DNA of 64,000 nt from DALYJJ01 sp033763935 (GTDB lineage: Bacteria; Acidobacteriota; Terriglobia; Bryobacterales; Bryobacteraceae), in assembly GCA_033763935.1 (NCBI GenBank), contig JANRJO010000006.1, positions 1-64,000 on the forward strand, given 5' to 3'. Positions within the stretch are counted from its first letter, which is position 1. The number at the start of each line of letters is the position of its first letter. This document shows, piece after piece, positions 17,832 through 25,364 of this stretch. Under the pieces are notes generated by a model. That model saw only the letters and a program-made list of their open reading frames with translations. It ran no database searches and had not been told where the DNA came from. The position numbers and the translations under genes were made by a program.

Positions 17832-20800
17832 TCACGGGAGCGTGAAGTGGTGAACCAGATCCGGAACGTCGCCCGCTAGCAATACGCGGATTCGAAAAAC
17901 CCCCCCTGGACCTCCAAGCAAGTTGTATCCCGCCTGAGCAGACGCTGCACGCGGGTTCACGTTGTAATTGAAATCGTACAGGTCCAACAGGGCAGCCTGA
18001 CTGTTGTTATCGACATCCGTGACTTGTACTCGAGTGGTCGTCAACAACAGACCGGTCCTCTGAACATCAATCGTTATGGCAATGTTTCTGAGAGCCGCCT
18101 CTCCATACGCAAGAAATAAATCGGGATCTGCGAGTTGATAAAACTTATAATCGACCGTTAAGGACTTGAAGTTGAGCGTCACCCTGCTCTCAGTTACTGC
18201 CGGATTATTGAAAGCACCTTTGACTTTACGAATGTTATCTTCGTCGCGAAAAGCGGCCGTGATAAGATCCTTGAAACCTTGAGAAGCCCTGATCTTCTTT
18301 GCTGCAACTATATGGGTCGGAAAAGCAGAGTTTGAGGGAAAAACGTGCTCAGGAATTCGTGCGAAGCCATTCGAGTCGAAGGTGGCTCCCACGTGATGTG
18401 ACAAGCTTACGATACCATTTGGTAGGTCCGGTGCCGTAACGGTCGCGGGCGAACCACTCAACACCCCGACTGGGGTAGTTCCCAGTGCAAACGCAATGAG
18501 ATTTGCGGCGGCGACAGGAGTCACGGGCGCTGCCGCTTCACCCTGCAGTACCAAGCTAGCAGCCGCAGCCGCTGCTGCGGCCGCCGGAACAACTCTCACA
18601 AACCCGGGAGCTACGCCCCCTATTGCGTCTCGAGAGCTGTTTACGGTGACTTCAGATCTCTGAAGCACATTGTCACGATTTAAATCGATGCCGGCGACAA
18701 CATCGTAATCATGAATGAACAGTGGATCAGCATCGAGAGCAATCTGTAATTGTGCGGTATTGTTAATCAGTGCGGTTGCTGTTTGGGACCCGACAATCGT
18801 AGATTGTGCATCACGGTCCAGTAGCGCGGCTAACACGGAACCGGATCCGCGTGCGTCACTAATCTTGAGTTTTAATCCAATCCTTATTTGCCCTCCGGCT
18901 GTTCCCATAAGGATGTAATCTGACACGCCTCCAGAGCGATACGGAAGCGAGTTCGAGGGCGTCGATTCGGCAAATTGATTCGACCACAATTGACTTATGC
19001 TCAGAGTTCCTCCCAACTGGCAATCACACCGACCATTACTGCCACATTTACCTAGGGCGTTCCCACCACATGTGCAACTCGCGTTGACACCTAACGAGGG
19101 GCAAAGGTCACAGTTCTTATTCGCGTCGCACGTCCCTGTTAGATTCCCTATTGCGCAAGAGCCGCTTGTCCGGCCGCCACAAGCGTCCTCGCAGAAGCTG
19201 TTGGCTCTGGCCCTACACTGGCCAGCTTCGCAGAAGTCGTCAATGCAAGGATTGCCGCTGATGCAGTTTCCACACCCGCCGCAGTCTGGTTCGGTGCAGT
19301 CGCAGTTCGGTCCGAGGCAGGGCCACCCGCAGTTGCCTCGACCGTCGCAGCGCCCGCCCACGCCGCACGGAACGCCAGGTGGTTGGAATTCTCCTGTGCA
19401 TCGGCCATTGACACAGGTGCCGAACCTGGCCACGAGGCACTGGTTGAAACAAGTGTTTCCTTGTACCGGATTTGGCTGACAGATCTGTCCATCGCAGAAC
19501 GCACACGGACCGCAAGTTGCGGCGGCACCAATAGTTGTGGAGTTTCCCCCGCAATGCCAGCCGGCCTTCAACACTCCGACACCCGGATTCGTTCGGATCA
19601 CCTGTCCGTCGTCGCTGACGGTGCCGGTGCCGATGGCTACGAACGAGCTGATGTCGTGATCGTAGGAGTACATCTCCGTGACTTCTCGCGGAGCCAGGCC
19701 GTCAACGTTGGGTAGGGTGATTGGCGCGGGTGGATTAAACAGAGCCCCAGAGGGCTGGATGGTCACGATGAATCGAGGCTGTTGACCGAAGCCGGGCACC
19801 ATGGGCACTTTGTCTGGATGCACGACGGTTACGCTGACGCAACCCGTCTTCGAGCCGCCGGGGAACGTCACCTGTCCGGGTCCGAACGTCAGGGAGAATC
19901 CTGGCGCCTCGGGAACGGTCAGTGTTCCGCCACCGGTGGTCGCCGTGACGCAGAGCTGATTGTTGGTTTTAATGGGAAGAAGATAGATCGGTTGCCCGAC
20001 ATTGTTTACCTGGCCTGCGACTGTCACCATGTCGTAGTCCAGGGTCGGGAACGGTCCCGGGACCGTGGCGGTCGAACCGTCGACCAGCAGTTTCACGAGC
20101 CCGACGGGCGCCTTGTAGATGGCGAAGGCGCCTTTGGCGTCGGTTTGCACGGTGGCCGCGGACTGCGGGGCGGTCGGGTTCGCGTTCACCACGTTCGTCA
20201 GGACAGCCCGAACGGTAACACCGGGAACCGGTTGATTGCTGTTATCTAGTACAAGACCCGAGATGTGGGTTTTGGCGGGGTCACCGGGTCCGCGCCCGGA
20301 GGCCGTGAAGTTCGCGGCGAAACCGGTGTTACCGGCAAAGTCAGCCGTGAACAGGTGGTTGGAGCTTCCTTCCTGGAACCCAAGTAGCGGGATGGCGGCG
20401 GCTCGGCCGTCGGGATCGGTGTTGACCGTGATTGCCTGTTGCCCGCCGAAACTGCCTCCGCCACCCTTGACCGTGAAGGTGACAGGCACGTTCGCCAGCC
20501 GGTTGTACCCGGCGTCGATCACGACGGCGATGAGCGGCTTGGGGAGTGCCTGGTTGACCGCTCCGGTTTGGTTGTTGCCGGAGTCGACGACGATCATCTT
20601 GGGCGTGCCCTGGCTGGCGGTGGCGGTGAAGACGGCCGTGCCTGTGTAGCCGACCGCGTACGCCTGCACGGCGTCGCTGCCTGCCCCCGAGCGCATGCCG
20701 AGCTTCCAGGTCGCGGTGGCCTGGCCCTGCGCGTTGGTGGTGGCGACGACGTTGGCCGCGGCGGCGCCGCCGCTTGAGGGAGTCAGGAGGCCGTTGTTCT

Positions 20801-22505
20801 GGGTGACGGTGAAGATGACCTGTTTGTTGGCGGCGGGCGCGCCGGAGGGTTCGGTGAGCGACACCACGAGCGGGGATGGGAGGTTCGTACCGATCGCGGC
20901 GGTCTGGTTGTTGCCCGAGACCAGTTGGATCTGGCCGGATTGCGGGGCCTGGCGGGTCACTACGATCTGGGTCGCGACGGAGTTGCCGGAGCGATCCACG
21001 GCGACGGCGCGGATGGTGTTGCTACCGATGGACAGGGGAACATTCTGGGCGAGGAAGGTGCGGTTGGCGACCTGGGCAGCGGCCCCGTTTACCGTCACCC
21101 GCGCCTGTTCACTGTTCACGGTGCCGACGACGATGTCGTTGACGTTGCCGGCGACGGAGATGGAGGACGCGGTGGTGACGAACTGCTCGGGGGGAGAGGT
21201 GATGGTGACGTGCGGCGGCGTGGTGTCGAGCGTGACGGTGATGCTGGCTGTACCGGTGGGACCGCCGGGCGTGGCGGCGGTGGCGGTGAGGATGTTCGGG
21301 CCTTCGGCCAGCGGGATGGCGGCGGTGAAGGCGCCGTTCACGACGGGAGTGGAGATGGTGTTGATGACGACCTGGGTTACGGGGCTGCCGGAGACGGTGC
21401 CGGAGACGGTGGTCGGGGTGATGCTGAGGTAACTGAGATTGGCTGGGGCGGTAAAGCTGATGGTGGGGGGCGGCGTGCCGACGACGGTGAGGGTCGCGGG
21501 AGGCGAGAAGACGAGGCTGGGGGAACCGTTGAACGTTGCGGACACGCGGAGGGAGATGGGGCCGGCGGCGAACTCGTTGAAGGTGGAGGCGAGGGTGTAG
21601 ATGCCGTCATTGGGCTTGGCGTCGCCGCTGAGACCGTCGTCGCGCAGGGGGCCGAGGACGGCGAGGACGCGGCCGGAGGCGTCGAGGCGCTGGAGCATGA
21701 CGCTGCCGGGGTCGGGTGTGCCGGTGACGGTGGTGGCGGCGGTGACGAGGGTGGCGGTTCCAAGGGGAACCGAGGTGGGCGCGAAGAGGGGAGAAGAGAG
21801 CGTTCCGGGGCCAGGGAGGGTGACGGCGAAGGCGGAGGCAAGGGTGGCCTGCTGGGCACCGGTGCGGACGGTGACGGTGCGGGGGCCGGGGGCGGCGGAG
21901 GCGGTGACCTGGAGCTGGGCGGTGGCGGTGGTGGGGGTGGTGACGGTGACGGGGCCAAAGACGCCTTCGGCGGTGGCGCCAACGGCGATGCCGGGGCCGA
22001 AGCTGGCTTGCGTGGAGCCTTGGACGAAGTTGGTGAACTGGCCGGTGAGGGTGACGGCGAGGGCGCGGCCGGCGGTGCCGGAGGAGGGTGTGACGGCGGA
22101 GAGGCGCGCGGGGGGATTGATGGTGAGGGTGGCTTTGTTGGCGCTGGTGAAGGCGACGGCGGTGGTGGTGACCCCGGAGACGGAGACGAGGTAGTTGGTA
22201 GGGGCGGTGACGTTGATTGCCGCGGGAATGGTGAAGGTGACGCGGCGGGTGGTTCCGACGATGGTGGTGACGGCGGTGGCCTTAGTGGTGACAGCGGCGC
22301 CGCCGGCGGCGGGTTCGAGTTTGACGTCGGTGTCGGCGGGCTGGATGGTACCGGTGGGGAAGTTGGAGCCGGTGACGTTGACGGCAGTGAGGCCGGCCTG
22401 GCCGGAGGTGGGGGCGGCCGCGGGCTGAAGGGTGATCTGCGTCTGGGCGAGCGCCGAGACGGCGAGTGAGCACACGTATAGCGTTAGCGGCAGACGCCCG
22501 GCCAA
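17832..22505 (-). CDS. 1557-residue modular exported protein with Ig/invasin-like domains and a 32-cysteine block
   Basis: Starts with TTG at 22505, backed by GGGAGG 6 bases upstream and an immediate signal peptide (ends near SALAQ). Order: IPT/TIG-like domains (~20-235), a CARDB/Ig-like stretch (~235-430), Ig-like with TTPPHVTITSP (~430-520), two invasin-type (Big_1) domains each opened by GNNQT (~525-625, 630-738), a carboxypeptidase-regulatory-like domain (~745-835), a beta domain (~840-980), then a cysteine-rich block (~983-1165, 32 Cys, many CxxC and CxC) and a C-terminal domain containing nine consecutive alanines. Function: probably a surface adhesin or stalk-like structural protein. 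The C-terminal third is visibly richer in A+T than the N-terminal part, suggesting a composite origin. Confidence 0.75.
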   Translation of the reverse strand: MAGRLPLTLYVCSLAVSALAQTQITLQPAAAPTSGQAGLTAVNVTGSNFPTGTIQPADTDVKLEPAAGGAAVTTKATAVTTIVGTTRRVTFTIPAAINVTAPTNYLVSVSGVTTTAVAFTSANKATLTINPPARLSAVTPSSGTAGRALAVTLTGQFTNFVQGSTQASFGPGIAVGATAEGVFGPVTVTTPTTATAQLQVTASAAPGPRTVTVRTGAQQATLASAFAVTLPGPGTLSSPLFAPTSVPLGTATLVTAATTVTGTPDPGSVMLQRLDASGRVLAVLGPLRDDGLSGDAKPNDGIYTLASTFNEFAAGPISLRVSATFNGSPSLVFSPPATLTVVGTPPPTISFTAPANLSYLSITPTTVSGTVSGSPVTQVVINTISTPVVNGAFTAAIPLAEGPNILTATAATPGGPTGTASITVTLDTTPPHVTITSPPEQFVTTASSISVAGNVNDIVVGTVNSEQARVTVNGAAAQVANRTFLAQNVPLSIGSNTIRAVAVDRSGNSVATQIVVTRQAPQSGQIQLVSGNNQTAAIGTNLPSPLVVSLTEPSGAPAANKQVIFTVTQNNGLLTPSSGGAAAANVVATTNAQGQATATWKLGMRSGAGSDAVQAYAVGYTGTAVFTATASQGTPKMIVVDSGNNQTGAVNQALPKPLIAVVIDAGYNRLANVPVTFTVKGGGGSFGGQQAITVNTDPDGRAAAIPLLGFQEGSSNHLFTADFAGNTGFAANFTASGRGPGDPAKTHISGLVLDNSNQPVPGVTVRAVLTNVVNANPTAPQSAATVQTDAKGAFAIYKAPVGLVKLLVDGSTATVPGPFPTLDYDMVTVAGQVNNVGQPIYLLPIKTNNQLCVTATTGGGTLTVPEAPGFSLTFGPGQVTFPGGSKTGCVSVTVVHPDKVPMVPGFGQQPRFIVTIQPSGALFNPPAPITLPNVDGLAPREVTEMYSYDHDISSFVAIGTGTVSDDGQVIRTNPGVGVLKAGWHCGGNSTTIGAAATCGPCAFCDGQICQPNPVQGNTCFNQCLVARFGTCVNGRCTGEFQPPGVPCGVGGRCDGRGNCGWPCLGPNCDCTEPDCGGCGNCISGNPCIDDFCEAGQCRARANSFCEDACGGRTSGSCAIGNLTGTCDANKNCDLCPSLGVNASCTCGGNALGKCGSNGRCDCQLGGTLSISQLWSNQFAESTPSNSLPYRSGGVSDYILMGTAGGQIRIGLKLKISDARGSGSVLAALLDRDAQSTIVGSQTATALINNTAQLQIALDADPLFIHDYDVVAGIDLNRDNVLQRSEVTVNSSRDAIGGVAPGFVRVVPAAAAAAAAASLVLQGEAAAPVTPVAAANLIAFALGTTPVGVLSGSPATVTAPDLPNGIVSLSHHVGATFDSNGFARIPEHVFPSNSAFPTHIVAAKKIRASQGFKDLITAAFRDEDNIRKVKGAFNNPAVTESRVTLNFKSLTVDYKFYQLADPDLFLAYGEAALRNIAITIDVQRTGLLLTTTRVQVTDVDNNSQAALLDLYDFNYNVNPRAASAQAGYNLLGGPGGVFRIRVLLAGDVPDLVHHFTLP

Positions 22506-22526
22506 GGTGGACCTCCCTTCAGGGAA

Positions 22527-23102
22527 TCAGAGAACTCGCCTGATTCGACGCGCGGCAGCGAGGGTGGCCAAGGCGGTTCCCAACAACAGAAGGCTGGCCG
22601 GTTCGGGGATGACAGTGCTGACTTCGCCCGTTACGCTGAGGACGGCGAAGTCGATGCCAGGGGTGAGAGTGGGACCTTCGGAGGGCACGAGAGTCGCCAC
22701 GATGGCGGGCGAATCCGCTTGAAAGGTGGTGCCGTCGGAAAGGAGGAACGAGGTTTGGCTCAGGGTGGCCGTAAAGAGGGCTGAGCTGAAGGTTGCGGTG
22801 TCAGGAAATTCGAGGGACCCGGGGAGGGTGAGGGGGCCGGGGGCGAGGTCGCCCAGGGGGATGACAAGCGGTTCGCCGTTCGAGAGGGTGAGGGTGCCCG
22901 AGAGGAAGGTGAGCGGGGTGAGGACGGGGAAGTCCGGGGGCAGGGCGAAGTCGGCGGTGAAGTTGGTGATGTTGACGATGTTCGTGCCGTCGGGGCCGGG
23001 GAGGAAGGGATCGAAGGTGATGAGGCCGATGTTGATGGTAGCGGCGAGAGTTGAGAGGGGGAGCAGAAGGAGAAAGACCGCTGGAACTAGGACGCGTGGC
23101 AC
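22527..23102 (-). CDS. PEP-CTERM sorted exported protein
   Basis: A 191-residue protein starting with GTG at 23102, 7 bases after AGGAGG. It has an N-terminal signal peptide (~1-20, ends near LSTLAA) and a C-terminal PEP-CTERM tail: VIPEPAS, a hydrophobic helix, then AARRIRR. Such proteins are cut and anchored or released by an exosortase (XrtA-type), often together with exopolysaccharide. The middle is a beta-rich domain of unknown family without cysteines. It is the first gene of the long minus-strand run, 21 bases before the 1557-residue protein. No exosortase gene is inside the window. Confidence 0.82.
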   Translation of the reverse strand: MPRVLVPAVFLLLLPLSTLAATINIGLITFDPFLPGPDGTNIVNITNFTADFALPPDFPVLTPLTFLSGTLTLSNGEPLVIPLGDLAPGPLTLPGSLEFPDTATFSSALFTATLSQTSFLLSDGTTFQADSPAIVATLVPSEGPTLTPGIDFAVLSVTGEVSTVIPEPASLLLLGTALATLAAARRIRRVL

Positions 23103-23143
23103 TGACGACCCTCCTGACTCGCCGTAACTTCAGCGGATGGGGA

Positions 23144-23172
23144 ATGGTATACGGCATTCGTCAAAGGGTCAA
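23144..23172 (-). promoter_or_regulatory. Candidate sigma-70-type promoter of the nine-gene minus-strand run
   Basis: Read on the minus strand: TTGACC (23172-23167), a 17-base spacer, and TACCAT (23149-23144), about 40 bases before the GTG start at 23102. A TATACC variant with a 15-base spacer overlaps. The next upstream gene is divergent, so a promoter is needed here. The element is predicted from consensus only. Confidence 0.45.
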
Positions 23173-23375
23173 GTAAATTCAGGACCAATACAGTACTCGA
23201 TCGCCTTACAGTAATCTGTCTTACGGATGGAGCGCGGTCGAGGAGCATGTTCGAGAGAGTGATCATACGAGGCTTTTTCGGGCAAGCCAAGTCTCGCGAG
23301 ACGACATTTCGCATCTTTTCGTACGAACGAGTAACTGTTGCGGGTGTTAGAATCGGCGGTTCGGAGGATTTTACG

Positions 23376-25361
23376 ATGGCCGGGAACGGCGGTGGGCTGA
23401 ACGGGGACCCGGATGTGCTGGAGGGTTGGAAGGCCATTGGAGATTACTTCGACAAGACGCCGCGGGCGGTCCAGAGGTGGGAGCGCGAGCACGGGATGCC
23501 GGTGCATCGGGAGTTTCGGCGGGTCTATGCGAGGCGGGCGGAGTTAGAAGAGTGGCGGAAGGGGCTTCGGCGGCTGCCGGAGGAGGACGTGCAGCCGACG
23601 GCGGCGGCGGACCGGAAGGCCTGGTGGAGGGGGCGGGGGGGGGTCCTCGCGACGGCGGGGGTGAGGGTTATCGGGCTCCTGGTGGCGGTGGTGGCTTACT
23701 CGCGGTGGGTGAGGGCTCCGATGCCGGCGCCGCGGGTGGCGGAGCGGGTCCGGTATTTATGGCGGGCTTCGGCGGAAGGTGGGGCGGTAAAGTCGATTGC
23801 TTTGCCGGGGCAACCGGGGGCGATGGCGGCGGATGGGGTGCGGCCGGTGGTTTACACGGCGCTCGAGGGGCGGGCGGGGGTAGCACGGGTGGATCTGGGG
23901 GGCGGAACGGTATCGGTGATCGATACGCCACTTACTGTGAGGTCACTTACTGTTCGTGGCAGTCGGATTTATGCCGGGGGGTTCTCGAGTGGGATTGCGG
24001 TGATTGAGGGGGACAAGACCGTTGATGTCATTCCTACGGACGGGCCGGTGGTTTGGCTGGCAGTTACTCCGGATGAACGCTACGTATTCGCCGCAATGGT
24101 GCACCAGGGGGCGCGGCGGTTCGACCTAAAACAGCGGGAATGGTTGCAACTGACGCAGTTAGGGTGTCCGGTGGCAGTGGCGCTCGATGGGCGGGGGGAG
24201 CGGGTGTTGGTGAGTTATCAGTGCGACGGGCCCAAGGGGTGGTTGGGGCATGATTCGGCCGAGGTGTTTGACGTCGGGTCGGGGAAGAGTGTGCGGCTGA
24301 TCCACGGGCTGAAGATGATTGGGGGATACCACCAAGTCACACCGGACGGGCGGCAGATCTGGTTTGACGGGCTGGACGCGTGTAAGACGGAGCGGTACGG
24401 GCGGGAAGGGTGTGATGCCTACCCGAGTTGGCCCCTCCATATATATGACTGGGAGAAGGGGGAGGTGGTGCGGTCGTTGTTCCTGCCGCTGGAACAGGCG
24501 GGGTCGCCGCGGTTCATTCGAGAGGGTTCGCGGGGGTGGTGGGCGGCGGACCATCTCGGTGTGATGGATCTACGGCAGCACAAGTTCGTGGAGGCGTGGG
24601 CGCCGAAGTCGACGGCATCGCTGGGAAGTGGGGTTACGGCGGATGGGAGGTATGCGTACCACGCTCGCATGGCGAAGGCCGCCTTGGAGGTGTACGAGGC
24701 GCAGCCGGAGGAGTGCGCGGCGCCGGCGGAGGGGCTGCTGCACTGGTTCGCGGCGGACGGGACGGAGCATGACGCAATTGCGGCGTCGCGATTTGGGCCG
24801 GCGGAGGCGTTGCGGTACGCGCCGGGGTTTGTGGGGCAGGCGCTTCAGGTAGACGGCGGGGCGCGGAAGACGTATCTGCAGTGGGCATCGGAGTGGGGGT
24901 TCGGGGCGGACCAGAGCACGTTGAGCGTGTGGCTGAAGCCGGAGAGGGCGGGGCCGGTGTTGACGATGTACCCAGGGGTGGTGGAAACGGATACGAACTT
25001 CCGATGGTGGCTCGATTTGGACGAGGAGTTCCGGCTGTTGTTCGCGGTGGGGGACATGAAGCGGGCGGAGGCGGTGCGTGGGCGGACGCGGCTGTATCCG
25101 CGGCAGTGGTGGCATGTGGTGGTGGTGCATCGCGGGGAGGGGTTGGAGTTGTATGTGAATGGGGAGTTGGCGGGGGAGCGGCGGCCGGTGGTGCGGGCGC
25201 CTCGGGGCGGGCTGGCGAAGGTGGCGGTGGGCTGGCGGCCGGTGAACAAAGATTCGTACGCGGGGCTGGTGGACGAGCTGGGGTTCTGGGGGCGGGCGTG
25301 GAGCGCGGAGGAGGTACGGGATACCTACACACGCTCCGTTGCGCCGGCGTGCCGGCCGTAG
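23376..25361 (+). CDS. HTH-transmembrane-beta-propeller-LamG fusion protein
   Basis: Start at the ATG at 23376 (661 residues), 8 bases after GGAGG; upstream in-frame codons lack support. The N-terminus (residues ~14-50) is a helix-turn-helix with WKAIGDYFDKTPRAVQRWE, a type I recall at the start of many acidobacterial signalling proteins. A basic linker, encoded partly by a run of nine Gs (23635-23643), leads to one membrane helix (~93-112). Outside follows a YncE/WD-like propeller (~125-430) and a concanavalin/LamG-like domain (~465-650). Cytoplasmic DNA binding joined to an extracytoplasmic sensor suggests a one-component membrane regulator. It is divergent from the nine-gene surface operon and could control it. 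Convergent with, and 3 bases from, the TPR gene. Confidence 0.65.
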   Translation: MAGNGGGLNGDPDVLEGWKAIGDYFDKTPRAVQRWEREHGMPVHREFRRVYARRAELEEWRKGLRRLPEEDVQPTAAADRKAWWRGRGGVLATAGVRVIGLLVAVVAYSRWVRAPMPAPRVAERVRYLWRASAEGGAVKSIALPGQPGAMAADGVRPVVYTALEGRAGVARVDLGGGTVSVIDTPLTVRSLTVRGSRIYAGGFSSGIAVIEGDKTVDVIPTDGPVVWLAVTPDERYVFAAMVHQGARRFDLKQREWLQLTQLGCPVAVALDGRGERVLVSYQCDGPKGWLGHDSAEVFDVGSGKSVRLIHGLKMIGGYHQVTPDGRQIWFDGLDACKTERYGREGCDAYPSWPLHIYDWEKGEVVRSLFLPLEQAGSPRFIREGSRGWWAADHLGVMDLRQHKFVEAWAPKSTASLGSGVTADGRYAYHARMAKAALEVYEAQPEECAAPAEGLLHWFAADGTEHDAIAASRFGPAEALRYAPGFVGQALQVDGGARKTYLQWASEWGFGADQSTLSVWLKPERAGPVLTMYPGVVETDTNFRWWLDLDEEFRLLFAVGDMKRAEAVRGRTRLYPRQWWHVVVVHRGEGLELYVNGELAGERRPVVRAPRGGLAKVAVGWRPVNKDSYAGLVDELGFWGRAWSAEEVRDTYTRSVAPACRP

Positions 25362-25364
25362 GGG

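Noticed and set aside
20925..22469. 514-codon plus-strand frame, very rich in Gly, Asp and Glu
   Set aside because: It is antisense to the 1557-residue exported protein. Its composition follows from the G-rich codon pattern of that gene; no domain or start signal.
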